Shown: piece by piece, positions 34,110 through 45,143 of the stretch
Layout of the letters: each line of letters starts with the position of its first letter
Position numbering within the stretch: position 1 is the stretch's first letter
Origin: Antedon mediterranea
Lineage: Eukaryota > Echinodermata > Crinoidea > Comatulida > Antedonidae
Length of the DNA: 64,000 nucleotides
NCBI RefSeq assembly: GCF_964355755.1
Contig: NC_092673.1
Span: forward strand, 13,337,001 to 13,401,000
Direction of reading: 5' to 3'
Made by a program: the position numbers and the translations under genes
Notes under the pieces: generated by a model
The model's input: the letters and a program-made list of their open reading frames with translations, nothing else
What the model was told of the DNA's origin: nothing
Database searches by the model: none

Positions 34110-35182
34110 AGACGCATTATTGAAGGAGTCCAAGAATCTAAAAGCAGTGATATTTTTTGTAGACTTTAAGCGTGCATTTGACTCGTAATCGTAAAAGAAT
34201 GTTTAAAATTGTTTAAGATGTGGATTCCTAAGCATTGTAAACGCAATCGAAATAATATATAAAAACAAAAACAGAAGTAAAGGTATTACTGCCACCAGAT
34301 GGAGATGAGAGACTGACTTTTTCACAATTATTTCGAATGGAATTCTACAAGGGGACACATTGGCGCCCTATGCTTTTCTAATTCCTCTTGATATGCATTA
34401 ATAATGGCTACTGTGGGCTGCTACGAACACCAGGTTTGACTTGTACGACAGCATAGTAGAAGATATACTGCAAACAAATAACGGTGCTGGCTTTGTTGAC
34501 GATGATTCGGCCTTATTCTCAGACTTGATATGTGATGCTGAAAAGTTTCTCTTCACTTAGGGCCTAAATGGAATTTATGTCATATAATCAATCCGGAAAA
34601 GTTAAAACACAGAATGGTATAGAGATAGACAAGGTGAATTATTTCCAGTATCTGGGAAGCTTTATTAACACGACCAGCAGAGATTCTGAAAAAGAAAAGA
34701 AGAAAAGTATGGGCTGTTAAATCAAATATAGAGGTCAAATATCAGTAAAAACATGAAACTAACTCTACAAGTCAAGAGTAGGCCTACTGTTGAATCAGTA
34801 TTTATGGATCAGAAAGTTGAACCGGCATTACAAAAAAACTTGAGGACAATATTGATGGCAGTCACTCACTACTACTTTGTGCTGCTATGGTAATAAAATG
34901 GCAACAAAGAATCAGCAACAAAGTACTATGGCTCTTTCGCCATACCAAAAAATAACAGAAACAATAAGACTGACATTTGCTGGACACTTTCTTCGCAATA
35001 AAGAAGACATCTCATTGCAGTTGCTGATGTGGCAGACAAAACATGGTCGTGTAAATCAAGGAAGACCAGCACTCACATACATTGATGCACACGAGAAGGA
35101 TACTGGTATGCAGAGAGATGAACTGGTTGTCACAATGGCAGATAGGAAGGTATGGGGGAATCTAGTCATAATTATAAGTTAG
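34110..35182 (+). pseudogene. RTE-like LINE reverse transcriptase fragment
   Basis: Pieces in order: RRIIEGVQESKSSDIF, DFKRAFDS-like remnant at 34167-34183, AIEIIYKNKN, ISNGILQGDTLAPYAFL (block 4 of RTE-type reverse transcriptases), GAGFVDDDSALFSD (the active-site F-A/V-DD box) and, at 34920-35165, IRLTFAGHFLRNKEDI with GRPALTYIDAHEKDTGMQR, the C-terminal block of the RTE clade. Stops and frameshifts throughout. It follows an L1-like piece but belongs to a different clade. Confidence 0.8.
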
Positions 35183-35333
35183 GGTATGTCCCGGACTAAG
35201 TAAGTGATTAAAAAATAATCAGTTATTCTACGTTTAATGATGAATTGTCCATAAAAAATCAAAGCTGAAAACGTTCTACTTGCATATGAAAAACGAAGAA
35301 TAAAAGGGAAAAATTATTGAGATTGACATGAAA

Positions 35334-35496
35334 CTAATTGAACCTCCAGTTGCAGAAGTTACAAGTGACATCTTCGCTATTACCCAGTCTAGCCCATGTC
35401 ATGCCATTGGCGTCAGCAACTAAATGAATTTGCCGAAGCTGTACAATATACCGGTTGTAAAAATCTCCCTTCTCTCCAATCTTAATATCTCTTACA
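35334..35496 (-). other. Candidate 3'-terminal exon, unrecognised
   Basis: After a possible acceptor (TGAAAG at 35497-35502) the minus strand reads VRDIKIGEKGDFYNRYIV, then QIHLVADANGMTWARLG, ending CNFCNWRFN and a stop. Composition is coding-like and beta-rich with a CxxC-type pair, as in secreted domains. No upstream exon could be tied to it with confidence. Confidence 0.35.
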
Positions 35497-35509
35497 CTTT
35501 CATTTAAAA

Positions 35510-37400
35510 AAAACACTATATTTATAATTACGCATTTGCGTTGAGATTACGGTGGAAAACTTTGCAATAAATACATATCCAAATAAATCATAAAAGTGAA
35601 AATAAGACACTATCAATGTTGATTGAATCTAATAAAGTAGGCCTACATTAGAACTTCTAAAGGGACACTTTTGATACCCAACATGTTGTCCTCTCAACAG
35701 GGTTTCTCCAGAAGGGGTGTTTTCCGAATACCGAAATTGACTCCGCGGGAAAAAAAACAAATGTACCAAAATGAACACATAGGGGTGTCCCTGGAAAAGT
35801 AGACTCACTGTGGTTCTACTGTAATCAGATCGTTTGTTCAGATATCAATTTGTAAATAAGTAGGCATATATATTTCTATAGTTTAGACCCAAATTGATTG
35901 TTATAGTATTGAATACAGGTGTGCGGCGTATGTAATATAAAATAAACTAGTAGGCCTAATGTGATCTGATTCAACTTACATCTGTAGGCTAATGTTACAA
36001 TATCCATATTTTCTTAGGCGCTAGCTCTCGCGAGCTATCTGAATCTCTACTTGGTCATTCCATAAACAAAGTCATTAAATCGTGGGCCTCTGTCTTCCTT
36101 CCCAATATTCTTAATAGACTCTATTATTAATAAACATATACATATTATTATTTTTAAATAATTTCATTATTTTTTTGGTTTAAACTCAGTCTAGGCCTAG
36201 TTGTAAAAATATAATACTGAAATAATGTTATGGCCCTAATAGCCTCCCATAGACCAAAGCCTCTTCGGCTAGCTCTCTTTACACATGTGTTGGCGAACTG
36301 GAACAACTCCCTGCTCATATCAAGTAAGGAAGGAGGAGGAGGAGGACTCGGATATAAAAACAGGCGGTGAAGTTAAACAATATACAGTAGGCCTAGGCCT
36401 AGCTAAGTCTCTATTTAAATTTGTTTTCATCTGTTGGCCTACATAAGAGGCCTAGCCCATGCCTTATCATTTATGAATGATTCATGAATCAGGGTATAAA
36501 AATAATAATTTGTATACCTCTCTCCCTGCATGATTTGCAGATTTTCAACTACAATACAATTTGGTAGGTATGCCTACTACTGCGCTGCTAGTTACTAGTA
36601 TAGCCTGGACCTTCCCCCAGCATGGTTAGACTACCGGTATAGGGATAGAATGAGGCCTACCGGACGTACCTGATTATTTTATGATTGGAAAAGAGAGAGG
36701 AAAAGCTGGACCACATTATAGACCTGGCTAGCTTAAAACAGACAATGAATGAACGTCTAAATTAAATGACTCGTCAATGCCGGGCACACAGTGGATTGAG
36801 CATGCAAAAAGACAAGGTAAGACTAGAAACAGTCCCCAAAACGGTGCTGTGTTTGAAATAATTAATAGTTTTAAATTTTATATAAAACCTAAAATCCATC
36901 CATGCCTTCGACTTTTTAACCCATTGACCCCTAAGTTTTTTTTGCTCCCCTGCGACCTAAAAAAGCATATGTCACAAAACCATTACTTTTTTTCTCAACT
37001 CAAAAAAAACCAAAAAAATAATGCCAAGGGCATTTTCTTTTCAAATATGTTATCAAATTTGTGTTAGCCTACAACTTGTTTTGGCGGAGTATGGATTATG
37101 CAAATTTCAGAAAATATTTACAAAAATTATTCAAAATTTTTAATTTACCAAATGCATAAAATTGCTAAATAATTCATGAATAAAACTATATCTTTTCATC
37201 AAAACCTATTTCTTTTCTTCAAAATAAGACCAAAGTTGACCATTATCAATGACCGGTTTAGAAATTTTGAATAAATTAGTAGATGGACTCATCCGACGAT
37301 GACCATATAGAGCCTAGGCCTATCGGGAGCCGCTTCGGGAGTGTCGTTGCCGTTGCTTGTTCGCTGCAGATCAAAGGTAAACAAAATAGGGCGGCCCTTG
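35510..37400. other. Mostly unrecognised non-coding sequence
   Basis: Contains TAGGCCTA motifs, a GGAGGAGGA run near 36330 and a stretch (36900-37100) that looks like an old repeat. The ORF at 36777-37067 is low-complexity. No gene supported. Confidence 0.35.
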
Positions 37401-37531
37401 GAGGGCTTTTTTTTTTACATGGAAATAAAACAATTTAGACACCACAACCGACCGTATTCTAACAACCGGTTGTAATCTAAAATTGTTTTAAACAATTTTC
37501 CTAAATAATAATAAAGGGACAAAATGCTTAC

Positions 37532-37627
37532 CTCACATTTGAATCTGTCATTTGTTTTGACCTTAAGGCACTTGTCGTCTGACCAACTTCCATTTACTCG
37601 GATTCTACATACTTTGTCACCGGATTG
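37532..37627 (-). other. Candidate internal exon, unrecognised
   Basis: Minus strand reads SGDKVCRIRVNGSWSDDKC, then LKVKTNDRFKCE and a GTAAGC donor. Three cysteines and coding-like composition suggest a short extracellular or nucleic-acid-binding module. The start and partners are unknown. Confidence 0.3.
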
Positions 37628-37753
37628 CAAGTAAACTTTTTAAGTTAGGGAAATGCTCTTTATTGATATTAACTCCTTGTCTAGTTAATAGGCAGCTTTC
37701 GAAAAACACACAACACTGCGATTATCGAAATGCAATAGGCCGTGAAATCCTAC

Positions 37754-37840
37754 TGCGCATGTAAGAGCAAAGCCATTTTGTTCGGCCTACTTATCGCGAG
37801 ACAGGATTCACCTCAGAAAATGGACCCAACAATTACTTCT
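37754..37840 (+). promoter_or_regulatory. CpG-type promoter signals with possible first exon
   Basis: Clustered within 50 bp are TGCGCATG (NRF1-like core, 37754), GCCATTTTG (YY1-like, 37772) and TCGCGAGA (37794, the BANP-type motif). They are followed by an ATG at 37820 that opens a seven-codon exon (MDPTITS) ending at a GTGAGT donor at 37841. These are typical housekeeping promoter elements. The downstream exons could not be found within the window, so the gene is unproven. Confidence 0.4.
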
Positions 37841-38198
37841 GTGAGTGTTTTTACAGTTTCTAATAGTACAGACAATCTGTACTGATTGTATTTTATTTAG
37901 AAAGATATAAAGCTCGTAACTGTTGTGTGATGACAATATGTTAAATTAGGCCTAAGCCCTAGTAGGGAAATGCTATCATCATCATGAATCATGGTGGTGA
38001 GGATAGTGATGGCAGGTACTTTGGTAACCTGTGCTTTCACCCTTTCTATGGTCTATTATTACTACTGCTCTTAGAATTACCGTTAAGTGGAAGCATAATA
38101 TAGAGAAATCTCTATCTATATGGGTAGTATAATATGGTCTACATAGTTTGGAAAATCAATGTACATTAATAAACAACAAATTATAAAATGACCTCTAA

Positions 38199-38403
38199 AG
38201 CCTGTTTTCCTGTCGATGTTATTTAACGCTATCGTCGTTGATTGTTAACAGTTCAACGACGATCGTTTGAAAATGATCAAGTTGAAATGATAACGATATC
38301 GAGTATCTTTTCCTGTAAATCGGTAATATTTCAATGTTTACGTAGAAGATCGCCGATTATTGTTAAGGATAGCGTTTGAATAACGTCGACAGGAAAACAG
38401 GCT
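38199..38403. mobile_element. 205-bp MITE with TAA duplication (Harbinger-type)
   Basis: Ends AGCCTGTTTTCCTGTCGA and TCGACAGGAAAACAGGCT are exact inverted repeats with TAA on both sides. Non-coding. Confidence 0.75.
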
Positions 38404-38559
38404 TAACATATCAAGCCAAGCTAAATAATGATCAAGATTGACCAAGTCCTTGGTTGGTGTAAACATATGGCTATATGCCTTCCCAAATATTTTATAAAGC
38501 TCTAATCGGCCTTTCCGAGCATTGTGTGCATCCAACTTTTTGTCGTTTTACAAACTCTA

Positions 38560-38900
38560 GCATGTTTGTGCATCGTACACAATGTTCCAACAAAAACAAT
38601 ATTCATCTCGCAATGACGAAAGCGGGGGTGGGCTTCAATTATCTCTTTTATTAAATTGGTCAATGAGTTCTTTGGCTGAGTGTTCCTTTTTCGCACGGTA
38701 CCTTAACTGGTTTTACGTCATACGCATCGTGATTTAAACACCAGTGGTAATCATTTTTCAATGGCATTGTCGTCCGTTTATTTAAAGTTACTCCTACATG
38801 TTGTAGTAGGCCGCCTCTCTTGCGCTTCAAAACCATGCATCTCCAGAAAAGCATTCGTCATTTCGGTTAACATAGGGAATTGTTTGTGCTTTGCTGGTTT
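38560..38900 (-). other. Coding-like relic, unrecognised
   Basis: Three frames on the minus strand alternate coding-like pieces: MTNAFLEMHGFEAQERRPTT, RTTMPLKNDYHWCLNHDAYD and IIEAHPRFRHCEMNIVFVGT. The frame changes suggest a decayed gene. I do not recognise it. Confidence 0.3.
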
Positions 38901-39479
38901 CCCAACCTTACCTGTTTTCTCTTTGTTTTGGCGACTTGCTCTGTTATAGCGAAAATGCTTGATATCAAATTATCATTACTAGATGGTGCCCACAGATGGT
39001 TCTCGAATACACAGTAATTTCAGGGTAAACAATCTGGCGATTTTAAATGCACGTACCGCAGGACTATAATACATTGCCGTTTACAGAAACGAATAAGTAG
39101 ACACAATGATTTATGTAGTCAACCAAAATTAGCACCCTGGGAATTACTTCCGAAAGAGAAACTTACCACAAAATGAGTCCAAATTGTTTATTCATTTTAA
39201 GAAACCCAATTAGGGTTAAGGGATGGGAAAGAGGATAGGTACAAAGAGGAACAATTTTTAAATATATTCTTTATCCACGTCAGTAACGAAATATTGTTTT
39301 CATTTTTTATAGGCCTATAAATAATATACCACTAACGGTGACTAAATATAGTAAAACATTTGCGATTTAATACTTTGTTAAAACTGTCACTGTCATAGTC
39401 GATTGAAATAGTGAAGTACATGTAACGATACACCACTACGACGTTTATATTTTTTGTAATTATTAATTAATGCAAACGT

Positions 39480-39655
39480 TGAGAAGTAATAAAGTTTATT
39501 TGTATATTACGTGTTTATATATCTAACAGTAGAGTCTACCCATAATCACAGTAATAAAGTTTATTTGTATATATTTTTTTACATCTAACAGTATTCACAG
39601 TAAGAAATGTTTGTATATATTTTTTTACATCTAACAGTATTCACAGTAAGAAATG
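39480..39655. repeat. Short AT-rich tandem repeat
   Basis: Three to four units of about 50 bp with TTTGTATATATTTTTTTACA and TCTAACAGTATTCACAGTAA. The last two units are nearly identical. Confidence 0.7.
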
Positions 39656-39960
39656 TTCGATTCAAATGACGACCAAAAATGGTTAATAGGTATTTGCAGT
39701 ACTGTATTGTCAAAGTATTGCAAGTTTATTCTCCAAGGGCTCATAAATTTACCTACTTGTGTTAAACCAAACTGGCAGACTGAGAGATTGGAATGTTCCA
39801 TTCATCGCAAATCAATACATTTGTAAAAACGTAAATTAAATCTATCAAAATAGTATTTTTTTAAGAAAATCGGCCTGTCTTCAACATTATGATGCTGTAC
39901 TCGGGCAGTTCAACCGGTTTTCAGCTATTAAAAACAATTATCGTAGGAGGAGATAGGAAA

Positions 39961-40068
39961 ATGCGAAGCGTCCTAGTATTATTGTGTGCGGGTATTTTTC
40001 AAGTTGGACATCCATTAGACAGTGTATACCACGATCGGAAAACACCCCTATTTGGGGCAAATCGTTGA
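39961..40068 (+). CDS. Possible short secreted peptide (35 aa) or first exon
   Basis: ATG at 39961 opens MRSVLVLLCAGIFQVGHPLD, a short basic start followed by a hydrophobic core that resembles a signal peptide, then about 15 further residues with basic pairs and a TGA at 40066. It is too short to judge by codon use and no homologous copy is seen. It could be chance in non-coding DNA. Confidence 0.25.
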   Translation: MRSVLVLLCAGIFQVGHPLDSVYHDRKTPLFGANR

Positions 40069-40849
40069 ACCTAAATTCGTTTTAATCGTCAATAACTAAT
40101 TATCTAACTCAATTTAATTAGTAAACAGGGTTACATCAGGTGGTTAAAATCAGTACCGAAAGTACGAACCAACTTTATATACCATCGAGTAAAAATTCTA
40201 GAAATAAACCGTGATTTATCGAATTTTGCCCTTACGTAAATTTATATATAGATACTCCTTGTTGCACACTATGTCGTGGATGACTGGGTAAAAAAATGTA
40301 GTTGACTGCAGACAATAATAAGAAAAGATAGATAAAAAAATAAAACTGGTTCAATGTCGTGGACAAGCGGAAGTTGATTATTACAGGGGTAAATTATTGT
40401 CAGGATGCAACATTGCGTCTTCCTCCAAACTGTGGAACAAATCTTTAAATTATATCATGAATGATTCCACTAAATGAGTTAAAATAACTATAGTGAGACA
40501 TTTAATGAATAGGCAAACTGCTTTAAAATGTGACATGTTTTGAGAAACTATTCTCATCATCCTCTTGGAGGGATAAGGCCTATGTCGGTTCATCCAGGTA
40601 AGCTATCATTTATAGACTACCAACATCACTATATAGGTTTGTGTAGTTTTTATGCTCGTCTTACTTGTCAGAAATTGTATATAATATCTTTTGCAATTTA
40701 AATTTAAACAACCGCATCGAAATTGGCAGATAAACTTTCGCCTTGTAGTGAAAACATTTTCCTTTTACCATATCTATCCTCATCATTTTTTTTCTACTTT
40801 ACTTTTTTCCCATACACTTGCCTCTATGGGACTGAGGTGAAGCTTTAAA

Positions 40850-41150
40850 CCTCTTTAAAATAAAGTCACTTTTGGTATATGCGAAAAAAAAATGGCAGGT
40901 GGTTGGACCATGTAACATTAAGGTATGCTTTAAACGAGTTGACAGTAGAACATGAAACATCCATAGACATTCCTTAGGGCATTCCATAACAGAATTACTC
41001 TTGGAAAATGTGTCCTTCCTTATATTAAGATGTGAACGTTTGAACTTAAGTTTAGATGGATGTCCCCAGGTACACGAGTCTGGATGAAATTTTAAAAACG
41101 TATCGCTCAAAATACAATCACAAACTTTAACAATTCTAAAAACTTGAATA
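40850..41150 (-). pseudogene. LINE 3'-end coding tail (minus strand)
   Basis: Minus strand reads FLKFHPDSCTWGHPSKLKFK, then RSHLNIRKDTFS, WNAL in a second frame and STVNSFKAYLNVTW in a third. This order (RGH-KL, FS-RVV-WN-LP, TVN-FK-LD) is the C-terminal tail of many non-LTR retrotransposon ORF2 proteins. The frameshifts show it is dead. Most of it is included in the 301-bp tandem duplication. Confidence 0.6.
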
Positions 41151-41542
41151 CCGTATTTTCCGGAGTATAGGTCGAGACTTTGTGGGAAAATTTTAATTGC
41201 AAAATCGGGGGGTCGACTTATACTCCGACCATGCGATTTTTGACAGTAGAACATGAAACATCCATAGACATTCCTTAGGGCATTCCATAACAGAATTACT
41301 CTTGGAAAATGTGTCCTTCCTTATATTAAGATGTGAACGTTTGAACTTAAGTTTAGATGGATGTCCCCAGGTACACGAGTCTGGATGAAATTTTAAAAAC
41401 GTATCGCTCAAAATACAATCACAAACTTTAACAATTCTAAAAACTTGAATACCGTATTTTCCGGAGTATAGGTCGAGACTTTGTGGGAAAATTTTAATTG
41501 CAAAATCGGGGGGTCGACTTATACTCCGACCATGCGATTTTT
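40941..41542. repeat. Identical 301-bp tandem duplication across a MITE edge
   Basis: Units 40941-41241 and 41242-41542 appear identical. Each runs from GACAGTAGAACATGAAAC, through LINE-tail sequence, into the first ~90 bp of the mariner-type MITE ending at ATGCGATTTTTG. So the duplication arose after the MITE inserted. Confidence 0.85.
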
Positions 41543-42336
41543 GAAAAAAATCAGGCCGAAAAAATATGTTCAAAAGCCGTCAGCTGTCAAGGCCCAGCAA
41601 GGTCAGTGGCCTATCATCAATCATTCACAGAAGTTTTCAATTTAGTACCTACATTGTACAAAATAATACAACTCCAACAAGTACTGGTCAATAAAATATT
41701 AATATATCACAATGACTCATTTTGATGTTAATATTACGCTTTTAAGATAATTAAGAATAAATAGTTTTCTTTATGCTTCTTATTCACTCTCGCGAAAACA
41801 TCGTAACACACAGAGGTCGGAATGTCCATGCAGCATGTTTGTTATTGCGCGATATTTTCATCTATACACATGCGCAGTTTGTTTGTTTGTTCGTAATTAC
41901 AATTACTGCGCATGTCTATTCATAAAATAAATTCTCCTTAGTCGGGCGCGTGTACATTTACAGATAACGCGATTTACAACTACTCGCCTGTACAATAATA
42001 AGCTTCCTAACGGAAAATTTATTCGAGTGACGCGAAAAACATCGCTGATGGCAAGTAACGCTACATCGCTGTCATTTATTATAGGCTGGTGAAGACGGCG
42101 GCGAAGTCGTCGTCATTACGTCCGTCCGATATTGATTAGGCCTACACTTTAATAATATAAAAAAATAACCACATTTCATACATTTCTAGCCCTCTTTGAA
42201 CTTGAAAGTAAGTTGTGTTATTAGCCGATTTTGGGGGTCGACTTATATTCAGGTCATACCAAAATCAACGATATTCTAGGCCAAAAGTTGGGGGTCGACT
42301 TATACTTGGGGTCGACCTATACTCCAGAAAATACGG
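41452..42336. mobile_element. TA-flanked mariner-type MITE, copy M3
   Basis: Full-length copy from CCGTATTTTCCGGAGTATAG to CTCCAGAAAATACGG, very close to M1 (17145-18044) with a few substitutions and deletions. A partial extra left end lies at 41151-41241 because of the tandem duplication. Confidence 0.85.
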
Positions 42337-42691
42337 TAATGTCCGCTCTCAGAGTGAAGAATAAATCACTTTCTATAAAAAATTGTCAGTCTGCTTAGTC
42401 ACTTCACACCTTGTGTAAGAGAGATAACATAGATGGAAGCGAATAAACACATCTATGTATACTCTCACAGGGCATCATTTATAAGGAGCGCCTGCGCGAC
42501 CGCGCTCCTCCGCGCTCCTCAACAGGCTTCGAGGAGAGCAATTTATCGCGCTCCTTAATTTTCAAAATAGAGCCTAGCTTTTGACAGTGTTGATTTTTCT
42601 GTCAAGAGGCCTAAAAACATGTGGATTTTTAAAAGTTAAAAATGTGAAAAACGCTTACAATGACAGGCCTAGACATCTAGGTCTAGGCATG

Positions 42692-43280
42692 CAGGGCTGA
42701 AAATTAACGGTCGCCAATGGCGACCTTTATTTGGTAATAAGGGCGAGTATTAATTTTGTGATGGTCGACCCGTCTGGCGACTTCTAGAAACTGCATCCAC
42801 CTACCTTTTATAACCAATCTAGGCCTAGGCTAATAATATATAAGCTAAGTTATAAAGCTACAAGCCTAATGGCAGTCCCTCGTTTTTAAGGATCGCGAGC
42901 GCGATCGCAATCAACAACCTTCGATAAGGAGAGCAATTAATCGCGCTCCATCTCACAGTGCGAGGTACCAACAAAGGGAATTCCCCTGCCTGCGCGCATT
43001 CAAGGGCGAGTTTACTTCATCGCCTCATAGTGCAACCAGTACGGTGTCATAGAAACACCTCCTTTACAGGAAGATCATGTCCCAACCAATAATTTTTCTC
43101 TTTATGCTTACTACATGTTTTTATGGAACGAGTTAATAAAATATATCCCCACCCCTGTCGGGCAAAAAAAATTTGTACAAAAAATTAATAAGGGCCAGCC
43201 ATTTTTAATAAGGGCGACCATCCTTCAACTTCAACTGGCCCTGCTGGCCACTATGGTTTAAAGGTTAATTTTCAGCCCTG
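42692..43280. mobile_element. hAT-like element with CAGGGCTGAAAATTAAC ends
   Basis: Ends CAGGGCTGAAAATTAAC and GTTAATTTTCAGCCCTG are 17-bp inverted repeats with one shift at the inner edge. CAGGG ends recall hAT elements. It carries GGTCGCCAATGGCGACC and GGGCGACCATCC blocks and no transposase. A GC-rich palindromic pair (AAGGAGCGC near 42484, AAGGATCGCGAGCGCGATCG near 42890) lies just outside and inside its left end. Confidence 0.6.
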
Positions 43281-43379
43281 ATTTACTAAAATGCGTTTTG
43301 CTCAAATTGACCGCAGTCATATATAGGACGACGCCCTCAATATTTCGCTACCATGCAAAAAAGATTTTTACTGGCTTAC

Positions 43380-45143
43380 AAAAACAAATAGCTGTGTATG
43401 ACGTATCCGTTTTCGTTATCGTAGCGTTGCAAAACCTCTCTAATATCAAATTAGTAATTACCTTTTTCACTTCCTGTTTACAAAGTCTTATTATAAGTTG
43501 AAACAAATAATCCCCTTCTGACATTTTCGTTCTCTTTTGAAAAGTCAATAACGTTACCACTTCTTCTCTTCAAAGCCCAAAAGACAATTAGAACAGAAAT
43601 GATTTAAAGTTACACAACATTGACCATTGTCTACAGTAAAGTTTATGTCTTTTTTATCGCTTTCTAATGCTATTTGTCTCCATTTATCTTGAAAGCATTC
43701 TTTAAAAAGTAATGTAAATTTCCAAAACTTTTCATTTACAGCACTGTGTCGAAAAGACAGTAAACAGGGCTTGTGGAAGACGGTGCCTTCTGGTCCACAT
43801 TTAACAATAGGTGATATTATTGATTCATGAGGATGAAGTACAGGCATGTCTATTTCCTCCAAAATATTTTCTAGTGATATGTTAACTGCCTTTCCTTCTT
43901 CTATTGCTCCAGGTGGTATTACCAACTTTATGTCTTCATCCTTGAGGTGAAGAGTTCCACCTTCAGAGCTCACATTTAATACCATACGTTGATCTGCAGT
44001 AATCAAAAAGTAAAAAAAAAATCAAAAGTTATATTGTTTCAATCCCTACAATTCTTTTTCAAAATATCTTTATAGGAACTTATGGGCCTCCGTAGTGAAT
44101 ACTGTATACTAGATTTTGTTAAAATCATGGTTACTGCTTACTAATACTCTTGAAGTTGACCATTTATTTAAATTTGTTTTGCACTGTTTTGTATTTTATT
44201 TTTTATTTTCAAATAAAATAAAATATAACTTTTGTCTCTCATATTTTACCTACCTTCAGGTAGCTTCTTGTAATGTGAAACGTTTGTCTTGTGAGTTTGA
44301 TACTTGGTCACTTTATCATGTAGAAACCAGATAATTCCAACAAGAAGTAGCCAAATACCTATGGCAATTCTTGTTGGTAATACACAGATTGAGATTGCAA
44401 AGACTGCAACTAAAAAGCTACAGAAGATCCACCAGTGCTCTGAAAGAGAAATTGTTTCTACTTTTTATAGATTTCAAAGATTATACCTTGATGAGACATT
44501 TGTGGCTGTGTCTGTCTGTCCCTCCATATGAAATTATTTATTTTGTGCAATTGTGTAATTCTCTAGAATTTTGACAACCTTTACACATATTTTGTGCTTA
44601 TATATAACTAGCAAGTAGCCTACTGTATACCCTAGTGTAGTTTAAAACCTTCCCAGTTACAATTCCCATCATTTGATACAGGTACCTAATTACGCCAAGC
44701 ACCAGTATCTAATACGCATTTAAGACATTACATTTGATCCAAGATGGCAGATAATATTCAAACTAAAATAAATATTGATATAAATTATAAACATTCCCCG
44801 TACAATTTAGGTACCCCATGTGTATGAATGCGTGCAGTATGCAACGTTTATAACAAACAAGCATACAAACTCGCTTTCTTATAATATAGATAATAATATA
44901 GATTCCTTATTCGTACTGCTTTATTTTCATTTATATGCCTATAATATGTGATTTCACATCTTATCTTCACATAATGAACACATTTCTTATTTTTTTATTT
45001 CTAATTATATTATACATTTTTAAACAGAAACAAAGCTTGACTTGACAATGACATATTCAAATTAAATTTTTAATTCTTAAAACTGAATTGTAAAAAATAG
45101 AAAGGCTTACTTACCATTACAAAAATTCTGTACCCATTTCAGG
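43380..45143 (-). pseudogene. Membrane-anchored ZU5-domain gene segment, copy 1 (frameshifted)
   Basis: Minus-strand exons: 45143-45115 (LKWVQNFCN), 44439-44254 and 43993 to about 43380, joining in phase. The second exon codes two hydrophobic helices (WWIFCSFLVAVFAISICVLP and IAIGIWLLLVGIIWF) and a short basic tail. The third codes a ZU5 domain: SSEGGTLHLKDEDIKLVIPP, GAIEEGKAVNISLE, SPIVKCGPEGTVF and KPCLLSFRHSA. ZU5 domains occur in UNC5, ankyrin, ZO-1 and PIDD proteins, often with UPA and death domains. Copy 1 ends FEEKKW and a stop at 43554 because of a one-base change relative to copy 2. The frame after it (LTFQKRTKMSEGDYLFQLI) is still readable down to a GTAAGC donor near 43379. The exact family is unknown. 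Confidence 0.7.

Noticed and set aside
40799-41573. Minus-strand ORFs of 151 and 126 codons as a duplicated gene
   Set aside because: They are frames of a LINE tail copied by the 301-bp tandem duplication and fused to MITE sequence; not a host gene.
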